Below are positions 27,735 through 36,739 of a stretch of DNA of 64,000 bases, one piece after another. The position numbers and the translations under genes are program-made. Each line of letters begins with the position of its first letter. Position 1 is the first letter of the stretch. The notes beneath the pieces were generated by a model. The model was given only the letters and a program-made list of their open reading frames with translations, was not told the origin of the DNA and ran no database searches. Source of the DNA: Ruminiclostridium hungatei (GTDB taxonomy: Bacteria; Bacillota; Clostridia; Acetivibrionales; DSM-1351); assembly GCF_002051585.1 (NCBI RefSeq), contig NZ_MZGX01000020.1, positions 1-64,000 of the forward strand, written 5' to 3'.

Positions 27735-28892
27735 ATGCAGAAGCTACATATTTCCGAATCTGTAATAAACGCTGTAAATGAGCATTTTGTCACAAGTCAG
27801 GCGCCAATCTATGTATATGACACTTTGAAAATTCGTTCAAATTGCCGTTCCTTTATGAAAATCCCCTATCATACGAAAGCAATTCACTTTGCTACCATGG
27901 CAAATATAAACCCCACATTTCTGAGAATTATTCGTGACGAAGGAATACAGGTGTTTGTAAATTCCATTCCTCATATGCAACAGGTGCTGGAGGCCGGCTA
28001 TACCGGCAGCGAAATAATTTTTACGGCGTCAGCCATGAATGAGGAAGCCATGAAAGCGGTTCTGGAGTGCGGAGCTTCCGTCAATCTGGATTCCCTGAAG
28101 CAGATAGCAGACTGGGAGAAGGTGTCCGGAGGAAGGGGTTTTGGTATCCGCTGCAATATAGGAAATCTGGTAAAGCCCAGAAAGACACGGGCGGGTTATT
28201 TTCTGGGCAAAACCAGCCGTTTGGGTCTTTCCATACAGGAAATGAAATCACTCAAAGGAAATCCCCGGGTAAAAGGACTCCATTTATATGTTGGCACCGA
28301 TATAATGGAAATTGATTATTTTCTAGAATGTTACCGTAAATTAGGTGAATTTATAAAGTGGTATCCGGAGCTTGAATACCTGGATGTTGGAGGCGGCTTT
28401 GGAATCGAGGATATAAATCTTTCAGAGGAATTTGATTTGAAGACATATGGGCAAAAGGTGAGCTCATATATGGAGGAGTTGTGCAGCGTACTAAACCGGC
28501 CTGTAAATCTAATACTTGAACCGGGACGTATTCTTGGGGGCAAAGCCGGATACTTTGCCTGCAGCGTGGTTGATGTGAAGTTAAGGCAGAAAAAGCAGTT
28601 GATTGGAGTCAATGCTTCTGTTTCTCAGTTTCCGCGGCCTCTGTTTTATCCGGATACGGCCGTTCATCCTGTGGCTGTGCTGGACTCCAACGGAGGGCAA
28701 AAGGACGTGGGAGAAATAAAAAGCCTGATACATGGCTGTTCAACCTATTCCCGTGATTTGCTTGCAAAAAATATTGACCTTGGAAGGGTGGAAGGAAAGG
28801 ACATAATTGTTTTTGGACATGCCGGCTCATATTGTGCCTCCTCCTACACAGAATTTCTGGGGTTCCGGAAGCCGGAGGAGCTATTTGTATGA
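27735..28892 (+). CDS. Fold-type III PLP decarboxylase homologue lacking the PLP lysine
   Basis: This 385-residue protein has the layout of diaminopimelate/ornithine decarboxylases: an N-terminal barrel (IYVYDTLKIRSNCRSF), LDVGGGFGIE near 215, the phosphate-loop EPGR near 255, HGCSTYSRD around Cys335 and the C-terminal AGSYCASSYTEFLGFRKPEE. The usual YAVKAN motif reads HFATMAN, so the Schiff-base Lys is Met55. The His that stacks on PLP (GxHxHxGS) reads GLHLYVGTD, with Tyr185. Both changes argue against normal decarboxylation; it may be a binding or scaffold protein, or an unusual catalyst. ATG to AAG is a single-base change, so a mutation or read error must be excluded. AAGGAG precedes the start. 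It is the first gene of the operon and overlaps the next. Confidence 0.8.
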   Translation: MQKLHISESVINAVNEHFVTSQAPIYVYDTLKIRSNCRSFMKIPYHTKAIHFATMANINPTFLRIIRDEGIQVFVNSIPHMQQVLEAGYTGSEIIFTASAMNEEAMKAVLECGASVNLDSLKQIADWEKVSGGRGFGIRCNIGNLVKPRKTRAGYFLGKTSRLGLSIQEMKSLKGNPRVKGLHLYVGTDIMEIDYFLECYRKLGEFIKWYPELEYLDVGGGFGIEDINLSEEFDLKTYGQKVSSYMEELCSVLNRPVNLILEPGRILGGKAGYFACSVVDVKLRQKKQLIGVNASVSQFPRPLFYPDTAVHPVAVLDSNGGQKDVGEIKSLIHGCSTYSRDLLAKNIDLGRVEGKDIIVFGHAGSYCASSYTEFLGFRKPEELFV

Positions 28893-29986
28893 TATTCACC
28901 GATGTTTCCACTCCCAGTCAGTATAAAGCATTTTATTCCGTTGCCTCAGAGCTCTATAAAAACAATGCATATTACAGGGATACGGAGCATGATGTGGTTT
29001 CCATGCTGGTTGAAAAGAAATCTGTATTTTTTCGTCATGCTGCCCTTATTCCGGTATTGATTACGGAGGATACGGGAGAAAGAGTACTTGGACGTTTTTG
29101 CATGGTATTGGACCAACAGCAGCCTGACATGGTTCAGATAGCTTTTTTTGAAGCCCTGCCGGGAATTCCGGGACTGGGTGAGCAGATTTTCCTTGAGAGC
29201 AAAAAACGATTCCCCGGCTGCAGCAGGCTGGTAGTGGGCTTAAATGCCCACCTGAACTATGGAGCAGGTTTTTTGTGCTCCCGCTTTGATGAAGCGCCGG
29301 TTTTTGGCTTGCCCTATACAATGCAGTATTATATGGATTATTTCAAGGATTATGAATGTAAAAGGATGTTTTCCTTCCGCTACCCTACCCAGCCCTTTTT
29401 TGAATACTACAGCCGCAGGAAACCCCATCCCTCCTCTGAAAATATAAAAGTCAGGACCATGAGGAAAAGGAAGCTGAAGGAGGAGGTAGCCATATACACA
29501 TACCTCAATAATGCCAGCTTCCAGAACCATATTTACTGGTCGGACAGAACCGAAGAGGAGGATTACGAGCTTTTCAAACCCTTCGGCCCTCTGCTGGACG
29601 AGGAGAATCTCCTGATTGCCGAGATTGATGGAAATCCTGCGGGGTTTTTACTCTGGTATCCTGATTTCAACCAGTTGGTAAAGGGCAGCAGGCATATAGG
29701 AACGCTGGAATGGCTTCGCTTCAGGCTTTTTAATCCCATTGACACCTTCAGGTTTACCGAGTTTGGCGTTCATCCCCGGTACCGCAATTCCAGGGTGGTG
29801 GATGAGATGATAAGAAAGCTTTCGGAAATAATCCAACAAACCCCATATAAAATGCTGGAAGGCGGATTTATTTTTGAAGAAAATGCCTCCAGTATTGCAG
29901 TTTCCCTTCGGTATGGACTGAGGTCCATGAGAAAAGCTCTGGAGCCCTACAGGGAATATGCCGTATTTGAACGGCAACTGCTGTGA
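28889..29986 (+). CDS. GNAT-like acyltransferase, operon gene 2
   Basis: A 365-residue soluble protein whose ATG overlaps the stop of the preceding gene (ATGA), so they are translationally coupled. The C-terminal half looks like a GNAT domain: LIAEIDGNPAGFLLWYPDFNQL, FTEFGVHPRYRNSRVVDEMIRK around residue 292 and EENASSIAVSLRYGL, a recognisable acetyl-CoA-binding pattern. The N-terminal half (GRFCMVLDQQQPDMVQIAFFE) may be a second degenerate GNAT fold. A related fold is seen in YghO-type proteins. The acceptor is unknown; context suggests it acts on the same product as the radical SAM enzymes. Confidence 0.7.
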   Translation: MIFTDVSTPSQYKAFYSVASELYKNNAYYRDTEHDVVSMLVEKKSVFFRHAALIPVLITEDTGERVLGRFCMVLDQQQPDMVQIAFFEALPGIPGLGEQIFLESKKRFPGCSRLVVGLNAHLNYGAGFLCSRFDEAPVFGLPYTMQYYMDYFKDYECKRMFSFRYPTQPFFEYYSRRKPHPSSENIKVRTMRKRKLKEEVAIYTYLNNASFQNHIYWSDRTEEEDYELFKPFGPLLDEENLLIAEIDGNPAGFLLWYPDFNQLVKGSRHIGTLEWLRFRLFNPIDTFRFTEFGVHPRYRNSRVVDEMIRKLSEIIQQTPYKMLEGGFIFEENASSIAVSLRYGLRSMRKALEPYREYAVFERQLL

Positions 29987-29997
29987 AAGGAAAAAGT

Positions 29998-30993
29998 ATG
30001 ATTGAAATCTTCAACAGCGCAGGAGATATTCCCCAGGAGTGGGATCAGCTTGCTCTGGAGTACTTTCAGACAAGGGAATTTCTTATACACGCCCAGGAAT
30101 ATAATCCCTGCGGACAGAGCTATTATGTTATGAAAAGGGAGGGCGTCATAGTGGCCGGTGCTGTGGTTTACACCCTGGCTCCGGATTTGCTGACCTACCT
30201 GAAAATAAAAAGCCCGGTAAAAATGAGGATTTGCGGTATTCCATGCTCGGTTTCCGCTTCCGGGCTTTTGGGAAAATGCGCAATGGAGCTGCTGCCTGCC
30301 ATATTTGAGCGGGAGAGGGGACTGAAGCTGTTCCTCAACCTGGACCATAAGCCGGAATCGGGGCAGGCCACCGGACATACGCTTCCTACAATAGTTGTTC
30401 ATACTCCCTTTAAAGCAATGCAGGAGTATGAAAGGGCCATGAGATACGAATACAGACGCCGGTATAAAAAGGCAAGGTCAGTCTTCAGAGATGTCAAGAC
30501 AGAGGTTGCCGGCTGCGGAGCTTTTGGAGAGGCTGAACACAGGCTGTACCTGAATGTGCTGAACAGAAGCAAGGGAAAGCTGGAGACCCTGTCCTGCGCG
30601 TTTTTTTCAAAGCTTCCCCCTGCTTTCAGGCTGACCCGCTTTTATGCGGAAGGCAAACTGCTGGGCTGGCACATTACTCTTCTTTACCGGCGTACAATGT
30701 ATTTTTTTCTGGGAGGCATAGAGTACAGCCTTAACAATGAATATGAGACCTACTTTAATATACTGTATGACATAATTGAGAAGGGGATAGAAAGCGGGGC
30801 GGAATATGTTGAGCTGGGTCAGACCGCCGAGATTCCCAAGCTCAGAACCGGAGGAAGCATAGTGGAAAAGTATATGCTGGCCCAGCATTCCTCCCCGATT
30901 TTCAGCAAAGTAATCAAGCTGGCAGGAGGTATTCTTGAGTACAGGTGCAAATTTCCCCGGAACCGGGTTTTCAAGGAGGAAACTGACGTATGA
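29998..30993 (+). CDS. GNAT/FemAB-like transferase, operon gene 3
   Basis: A 331-residue protein of the PF04339/FemAB-like acyltransferase group, which moves aminoacyl or acyl groups. Visible features are EWDQLALEYFQTREFLIHAQEY at the N-terminus (given as its ends), SYYVMKREGVIVAGAVVYTL, and the C-terminal RLTRFYAEGKLLGWHITLLYR, YFFLGGIEYSLNNEYETYF and YVELGQTAEIPKLRTGG blocks typical of the fold. I start at ATG 29998 with AAAGGA upstream. It overlaps the next gene by 4 bases. It differs clearly in sequence from gene 2, so the two are not recent duplicates. Confidence 0.72.
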   Translation: MIEIFNSAGDIPQEWDQLALEYFQTREFLIHAQEYNPCGQSYYVMKREGVIVAGAVVYTLAPDLLTYLKIKSPVKMRICGIPCSVSASGLLGKCAMELLPAIFERERGLKLFLNLDHKPESGQATGHTLPTIVVHTPFKAMQEYERAMRYEYRRRYKKARSVFRDVKTEVAGCGAFGEAEHRLYLNVLNRSKGKLETLSCAFFSKLPPAFRLTRFYAEGKLLGWHITLLYRRTMYFFLGGIEYSLNNEYETYFNILYDIIEKGIESGAEYVELGQTAEIPKLRTGGSIVEKYMLAQHSSPIFSKVIKLAGGILEYRCKFPRNRVFKEETDV

Positions 30994-32387
30994 CTTTTAA
31001 CACTGATGCCAGGGAGCTGAAGGTTCTGCTGGTAAGGCCCGGGCCCCATGCAGAAACTATCGGTCTTCAATATGTTATGAAGGTAGAACCCCTGGAACTG
31101 GAAGTTCTTGCCGCGGTCCTGCCTGAGAACTGCTGCCCTGTTATTGCGGACATGATTATGGAGAAGGCCTCAATTGAAGAAATCATACATAGGGAAAAAC
31201 CTCAGGTTGTGTGTGTGACGGGCTATATTACAAATGTTCCGGAAATGCTGGAATACTGCAGGCTTGCAAAGGTCTTTAATTCCGGAATTGTTACCATCTG
31301 CGGCGGTGTTCACTGTGAGGTTTGTCCCGAAGACCTTGAGAGCCCCTATGTGGATTTCAGGGTTATCAGAGAAACAATTACAAGCTTTAGAAAGCTTTTT
31401 GGCCATATTCAGGGTTCGGGTCCCAAGCCCGAGGGAGTGCTGGGTATAAAGGAGACTTCAGGCCTGCCCCTGGCGGCTGTTGACCCGGCTTCTTATCCGG
31501 TGTTCCCAAGGCGTGACCTTACTGAGAAATACAGGGATAAATATTTCTATATTTTCCACCACCCGGTGGCTCTTTTAAAAACAGCCTTTGGCTGTCCCTA
31601 CTCCTGCAATTTCTGTTTCTGCAGAAAAATAACGGGAGGCAGGTATGCCGAAAGGGCTCTGGAACAGGTAATAGCAGAAATTGAAAGCATTGCCGAGGAA
31701 CATATCTATATTGTGGACGATGACTTTCTTTTTAGCCGGGAAAGGCTTACGGGTTTTATAGAGGCGCTCAGGGAAAGAAAAATAAGAAAGACCTTTCTTG
31801 TTTATGGCCGGGCGGATTTTATTGCAAAAAATCCTGATATCATCAAAAGCTTCCGGGAGGTTGGTCTGAAAACAGTGATAGTGGGAATTGAGTCGGTTTT
31901 TGAACAGGAGCTGGCCGCCTACTCCAAAAACACCTCCCTTGAAATCAACCGGGAAGCCATACGGGTGCTTAAGGAGAATAGCGTAGACTGTTTTGCCACC
32001 GTCATACTGTCGCCGGACTGGGGCCGGGAGGAATTCGTGGAGTGCGGAAGACAGCTCAGGGATATGGGTATAACTTATGTAAATCTTCAGCCCTTTACCC
32101 CTCTGCCTGGGACGGATATAAGAATTCCTGACAGTGAGGTGACTGTCTCCCGGCAGGATTACCACAAGTGGGATTTGGCCCATGTCACGGTAAGGCCCAA
32201 AAAGCTTTCGGAAAGGGAATATTACGGAGAGATAATAAGATTGTACCGGCGGATTCTGTTCCGGCCGGGAACAATTTTTGGATATATAAGGACGTATCCA
32301 ATAAAAATGCTGCTGAAAATGCTTTTGGGCAGTACTATGGTTTACAGGCAGTACAGACAAAAAATGAAGGAGGCGGGACATGCCTGA
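30990..32387 (+). CDS. Cobalamin-binding radical SAM enzyme, operon gene 4
   Basis: The 465-residue protein has an N-terminal Rossmann-like B12-binding domain (LKVLLVRPGPHAE ... VTICGGVHCEVCPED, residues about 10-115) and a radical SAM barrel with CPYSCNFCFCR near residues 203-211, giving Cx3Cx2C. DDDFLFSRERL and GIESVFEQEL are typical of the BchE/HpnJ-type group. Such enzymes methylate unreactive carbons or perform cyclisations. No DxHxxG motif is seen in the B12 domain, as is common in this group. The protein ends in a basic amphipathic helix. It overlaps the neighbouring genes at both ends. Confidence 0.85.
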   Translation: MTFNTDARELKVLLVRPGPHAETIGLQYVMKVEPLELEVLAAVLPENCCPVIADMIMEKASIEEIIHREKPQVVCVTGYITNVPEMLEYCRLAKVFNSGIVTICGGVHCEVCPEDLESPYVDFRVIRETITSFRKLFGHIQGSGPKPEGVLGIKETSGLPLAAVDPASYPVFPRRDLTEKYRDKYFYIFHHPVALLKTAFGCPYSCNFCFCRKITGGRYAERALEQVIAEIESIAEEHIYIVDDDFLFSRERLTGFIEALRERKIRKTFLVYGRADFIAKNPDIIKSFREVGLKTVIVGIESVFEQELAAYSKNTSLEINREAIRVLKENSVDCFATVILSPDWGREEFVECGRQLRDMGITYVNLQPFTPLPGTDIRIPDSEVTVSRQDYHKWDLAHVTVRPKKLSEREYYGEIIRLYRRILFRPGTIFGYIRTYPIKMLLKMLLGSTMVYRQYRQKMKEAGHA

Positions 32388-33699
32388 GATATTGTTTATC
32401 CAACCCACACAGATAACCGGAAGCGGAGAAATATGCAAGCAGGACCGCCTGTACCTTCCCAGCCTGTCCCATCCCTTTCTGGCGGCGTATGCGCCGAAAC
32501 ACTGGAAGGTGCGCATTCAATGCGAGGTAATAGAAGAGATTGATTATAATACCAGCGCCGATATTATAGGAATTGGAAGTATGGGATATGCGGCGCTTCA
32601 CGGCCTTGAGATAGCCCGTGAATTTAAGAAAAGAGGAAAAACCGTCATCATGGGGGGCTATATGGTGTCCCTGGCCCATGAATATGCCTCCGGGCAGGTG
32701 GACAGCATAACCATCGGGGATGGAGAGATTTCCTTCCCACAGGTGCTGAGGGATTTTGAAAACGGCGAGCTTAAGCCCATCTATAGAAACCCCGTGGATA
32801 ATCTGAATAATCTTCCCATTCCGCGATATGACCTGCTGATGGAAAAGCCCATCGGCTCCATGCTGCCCGTTCAGGCAGGCCGCGGCTGTCCCCACAGTTG
32901 TTCTTTTTGTTCCATAGCCTGCTTGTACCGGCAAAGGTATATGGTTCGCCCAATACCCGAAATAATCCGCGATATTTCAGCCATACGGGATATGGGTATG
33001 AAGGAATTTTATATGATTGACGACAATATTATTGGAAATCCTGCCTTCTTCGAGGAGCTGTGCCTTGCCATAAAGCCTCTGAAAATGCGGTGGAGCAGCC
33101 AATGCTCAATACAGATCGCCAAAAACGAAAAGCTCCTGAAGCTGGCTGCCGATGCCGGTGTATCCATGCTTAGCTTCGGGCTGGAAAGCATAACACAGGA
33201 GGGTATTGACCGCCTGGGTAAGCCGTGGCTGAGAGTGGAGGAGCATCTGACACTCATAGAAAAGATTCATAAGGCGGGAATTCTTGTGTCCAGCGAAATG
33301 ATAGCCGGAACAGACAGCGATACCACAGGCAGCCTGGAGGAAACCGCCCGTTTTGTGGAGAAAGCCCGCATAGCCATTCCAAGGTTCTACATACTTACAC
33401 CCATACCCTCTACTCCTTTATTTAATGAATTTAAGGAGGAGGGCAGGCTGCTGACGGAGGATATTTCAAATTTCGACGGCACAAAGCCTGTATACAAGCC
33501 GGCAAATATGGAGCCGGAAGAGCTGGAGGATGCCTACTGGAAACTGAACAATGAGGTTTTCAGCATAGCATGCATAATCCGCAGGACCCTGTTTCATCCA
33601 AACTTCCGCAGGAAGCCCCTGCTTTATATTTTCGCGTTTTTCGTCAACCTTCACTACCGCTCATATATAAAGCGTAAAATCCCTCCAAATATTTTCTAA
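32380..33699 (+). CDS. Cobalamin-binding radical SAM enzyme, operon gene 5
   Basis: The 439-residue protein is the second B12 radical SAM enzyme of the cluster. The N-terminal domain contains IIGIGSMGYAALHGLEIARE and TVIMGGYMVSLAHEYAS (about residues 50-110), and the Fe-S motif CPHSCSFCS is near residues 170-178. MIDDNIIGNPAFFEEL and GLESITQEGIDRLGKPW follow. It is more divergent from genes 4 and 6 than they are from each other. It overlaps gene 4 by 8 bases. The reaction is not predictable from sequence. Confidence 0.85.
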   Translation: MPEILFIQPTQITGSGEICKQDRLYLPSLSHPFLAAYAPKHWKVRIQCEVIEEIDYNTSADIIGIGSMGYAALHGLEIAREFKKRGKTVIMGGYMVSLAHEYASGQVDSITIGDGEISFPQVLRDFENGELKPIYRNPVDNLNNLPIPRYDLLMEKPIGSMLPVQAGRGCPHSCSFCSIACLYRQRYMVRPIPEIIRDISAIRDMGMKEFYMIDDNIIGNPAFFEELCLAIKPLKMRWSSQCSIQIAKNEKLLKLAADAGVSMLSFGLESITQEGIDRLGKPWLRVEEHLTLIEKIHKAGILVSSEMIAGTDSDTTGSLEETARFVEKARIAIPRFYILTPIPSTPLFNEFKEEGRLLTEDISNFDGTKPVYKPANMEPEELEDAYWKLNNEVFSIACIIRRTLFHPNFRRKPLLYIFAFFVNLHYRSYIKRKIPPNIF

Positions 33700-33774
33700 G
33701 GGAAAATAACATGTCAGTGTCACCGTCTGCTGCCGACCTTTATTTTAAGCGGCGGCCCACATAAAGGAGAGCTT

Positions 33775-35091
33775 ATGAAAGTACTGCTGGTTCGGCCTAA
33801 ATATTCATCCATACTTGTAAATCTTGAGCCGCTGGGTCTGGAATATGTAGGCGGTATGCTTAACGGGATAAATATATATTATGAGATTTTTGACGCATTC
33901 AATATGGTGAGCCTGTTTCTGTTTGAGAGGCTGGTTCACAAAATATCAAGCCAGGGCTTTACACATATAGGCTTTCATGTCAATGCCAATTCTGTGGATT
34001 ACTGTCTGGATACGGCCAGAAGGCTGAAGAAAAAACTTCCCCATTTGAAAATACTTATGGGGGGACCCCATGTGGAGCTGAACTACAAGGATTTCTGCAT
34101 TGAGGAGGTGGACTATGTCTGCTATGACAACGGATTGGAATCACTTGAGCGCTGCTATAAGGAAAATTTTAAAATAGAAATTCTCAAAAATGCAAACGGA
34201 ATTGCATACAGGGAGGGCTCGGGCAAATGGGTCTTTCGAGAGAAATCTCCTGCAATCTGCAGATATCATGTCAAGCCTGACAGGAGGGAATTTTACAAAG
34301 GGCTCAGAAAAAACTTCATCCTGTGCAAGGGCAGCTATGCAATTGTCAGAGGCTCCTTCTCCTGTCCCTATAATTGCAGCTTCTGCTACTGTACCAGAAT
34401 GAACAACGGTCAGTACACCGAGAGGGATATGGAGGAGCTGCTTGAGGAAATACGGGAGATTGAACATAAGAACATTTGGATTATGGATGACGATTTCCTT
34501 ATAAATACAGAGAGGGTAAGGGCTTTCTGCAATAAAATCATAGACGGAGAAATTCAAAAGAAGCTGATGATTTATGGCAGAGCCGACAGCATCGTAAGAA
34601 ATAAAGAAATAATGCCTCTTTTGTACCGGGCGGGAGTACGTGACATAATGGTCGGGCTGGAAGCCGTGACAGACAAGCTGCTGGACGTCTACAACAAGGA
34701 AACCACCCGTAATATAAATGAAGAGGCCATAGAAATACTAAGAGAGAATAACATAGTCTGCAATGGCCTGTTTGTCCTCAGCCATGAGTCCAACCGCAAA
34801 TATTTCAAGGAGCTGGTTAGCTTCATAAGGAAGAAGAAGCTCCTATGGGTGGTTTTCGGAATTTTTACCCCCTATAAGGGGACAGCAGCATATGAAGAAT
34901 ATGAGGCACAGGTGAAGCACCTGCCTTCAAAAAAGATGGATGGGGCGCATATTACCGTAAAGCCTCTGCATATGAGCTCCTTTGAGTTTAAAATGCGCTT
35001 TTATCTGCTGCACCTGCTTTTTTATCCCAGGCTTTTTATCAGGTCATGGAGGAAAAGTGCGTATGAGACCCGGAATGACGGGTGGTTTTGA
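33775..35091 (+). CDS. Cobalamin-binding radical SAM enzyme, operon gene 6
   Basis: The 438-residue protein is the third B12 radical SAM enzyme. The N-terminal MKVLLVRPKYSS and LEPLGLEYVGGML resemble gene 4, as do the cluster motif CPYNCSFCYCTR near residues 197-206, MDDDFLINTERVRAF and GRADSIVRNKEI. This suggests that genes 4 and 6 are paralogues working on related positions. It follows gene 5 by 75 bp with AAAGGAGAG before the ATG. It is the last gene of the operon: a roughly 220-bp gap with no obvious strong terminator follows. Confidence 0.85.
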   Translation: MKVLLVRPKYSSILVNLEPLGLEYVGGMLNGINIYYEIFDAFNMVSLFLFERLVHKISSQGFTHIGFHVNANSVDYCLDTARRLKKKLPHLKILMGGPHVELNYKDFCIEEVDYVCYDNGLESLERCYKENFKIEILKNANGIAYREGSGKWVFREKSPAICRYHVKPDRREFYKGLRKNFILCKGSYAIVRGSFSCPYNCSFCYCTRMNNGQYTERDMEELLEEIREIEHKNIWIMDDDFLINTERVRAFCNKIIDGEIQKKLMIYGRADSIVRNKEIMPLLYRAGVRDIMVGLEAVTDKLLDVYNKETTRNINEEAIEILRENNIVCNGLFVLSHESNRKYFKELVSFIRKKKLLWVVFGIFTPYKGTAAYEEYEAQVKHLPSKKMDGAHITVKPLHMSSFEFKMRFYLLHLLFYPRLFIRSWRKSAYETRNDGWF

Positions 35092-35315
35092 TAAGTAGGA
35101 TATAATTTACACCTCAAACGTATGATGTTGATGCAGTAAATAGAGGCTGGCCATCATGGTAAATTTATTTTAGTTGGAGGTGTTTAAAAAAGAGTAAAGA
35201 TTGAGCACTCACGCTCTGTATTTTGTTGCGTATCGAATCCATATAACTTATAACAAAATAATTGCTCAAAGCAACCCTTCTTCATTGCATTGAGCCAGCG
35301 AAAGGAATTAATTAT

Positions 35316-36020
35316 ATGAAAATTAAAAAAAGGATAATACTTTCTTTATTGGCTGTAGCATTAATTCTTGTATCTGCTTTTATATTTCTTAATCAAAGAC
35401 CTATTGAGGTTTTTTCAGACATATCCTCTGGCAATATTTCGCGTGCCTCATCAACTGACAACACCAATAATACAGATAATGAACCAACAAAAATAATGTC
35501 CTATGCATCATATGCATATTACAAAAATGGTGAAGAGCTTGCAACAATAGCTGATTTAATATTCATTGGAAGGGTTGTTAAGGTAAATGCTCCCGAGGAA
35601 CTTCAAATAGGAGACTCAACGAAAGACATTTATACTGTATCAGAATTCCGCGTGGAAAAAGTTATAAAAGGTAATATAAATAAAGGTGACATTATTAAAG
35701 TTAAGCAAATTGGTGGTTTATATAACGGATTTCTCCGTATTGAGAAAGGAATTGAATTTTTTAAGGATGGAGAGAACAGACTTCTATTCTTAGAAACTTT
35801 TGATAGTGATGAATATAAATATAAGACTCCTGCCTCTCCAATAAATCCCCAGCAGGGCAGTATGCTCATAGTGAATGGTAAAACCAGAAAAAGCAATGAC
35901 TTTCAGATAATTAACGACAGCGTGCCAGAAGACTCTGTTGTTGATGCAATAAAAAAAGAAATCAAAAATATTAAAGACGAAAAAGCAGAAGCGGCTACTT
36001 CCACTGAAACCGGGAAATAA
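35316..36020 (+). CDS. Secreted or membrane-anchored protein of unknown function
   Basis: A 234-residue protein with an N-terminal signal or anchor (MKIKKRIILSLLAVALILVS), a Ser/Thr/Asn-rich linker (residues about 35-60) and a beta-rich domain containing ADLIFIGRVVKVNAPEE, YTVSEFRVEKVIKGNINKGD and a Lys/Glu-rich C-terminal tail. No enzyme motif is visible. I start at ATG 35316 with AAAGGA upstream. Its coding sequence is noticeably more AT-rich than the radical SAM operon just before it, and it probably has separate transcription. Confidence 0.65.
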   Translation: MKIKKRIILSLLAVALILVSAFIFLNQRPIEVFSDISSGNISRASSTDNTNNTDNEPTKIMSYASYAYYKNGEELATIADLIFIGRVVKVNAPEELQIGDSTKDIYTVSEFRVEKVIKGNINKGDIIKVKQIGGLYNGFLRIEKGIEFFKDGENRLLFLETFDSDEYKYKTPASPINPQQGSMLIVNGKTRKSNDFQIINDSVPEDSVVDAIKKEIKNIKDEKAEAATSTETGK

Positions 36021-36047
36021 TCAGTACCCAAATAGTCCGGATTCACA

Positions 36048-36431
36048 TTAACCCGGCTTCCTGAAGGGGCTGTTATTATACAAAAGAACAGTTACAAAGT
36101 AATAAATGAAGGTTACTGTAGCCGCTGAAAAGGAAACTAAAACTCTGATCAGCAAAGAATAAATGTCCAGAAAAATAAGAGAAGAAATAAAAGCTATTAT
36201 TGAAAAGTATGCTACAATAGCTGCTTTCAGCCTGAAATTTCCCAAATAGCAATATATAAAATGAATGCACAGCCAGCACAGAATAAAATAACAGGGCAGG
36301 AAAACAGCTATTGTGGTAAAGTCGGTAAATAACGGCATGGAAATATCTGAATAACCATAGCAGGGCCAATACTCCGCAATGCCCCAGATGGCTGAAATTG
36401 CTGTTATAATAACCCAAACAATATAAAGCAT
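36048..36431 (-). CDS. Small membrane protein, unknown
   Basis: The 127-residue protein is almost entirely hydrophobic, with about four transmembrane helices (IVWVIITAISAIWGIAEY, FLPCYFILCWLCIHFIYCY, AAIVAYFSIIAFISSLIF and VSFSAATVTFIYYFVTVLL) and a short polar tail. A weak AAGGG precedes the ATG. It is convergent with the secreted protein gene. No family is recognised, so support rests on hydrophobic periodicity only. Confidence 0.5.
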   Translation of the reverse strand: MLYIVWVIITAISAIWGIAEYWPCYGYSDISMPLFTDFTTIAVFLPCYFILCWLCIHFIYCYLGNFRLKAAIVAYFSIIAFISSLIFLDIYSLLIRVLVSFSAATVTFIYYFVTVLLYNNSPFRKPG

Positions 36432-36739
36432 TATAAACCCTTTTAAGCCCCTTCTTAACCCCCTTTTCTCTTCATAAAGCCACTAATTATAAAGCCATTA
36501 ATTCAATATCTGATATTCATATTTTTTCACAAAATGGCTGTATTGTAAATATATATGACCACACTTGTCATATTTGGTGCGCTATAATTATAGGTGGATA
36601 AATTGCGATGCATTTTTATTTGAATTTTTTATTTGCATTTATTGAATCTTTATATTTTGTATTTTTGTTTTTTGTTATTTTTAAATTTAACCGCTATTGC
36701 GGTAATGAATACGTATATTTAAAAAAGAGGTGAAAAGAA
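36432..36739. other. AT-rich intergenic region
   Basis: This 308-bp gap between two divergent genes is unusually AT-rich, with long T-tracts around 36610-36690, and contains no convincing open frame. A TATAAT-like box at 36592-36597 lacks a well-spaced -35. It probably holds promoters for both flanking genes. Confidence 0.4.

Noticed and set aside
28331-28612. Minus-strand frames inside the radical SAM operon
   Set aside because: They are antisense shadows of strongly supported genes with clear motifs and overlaps on the plus strand.
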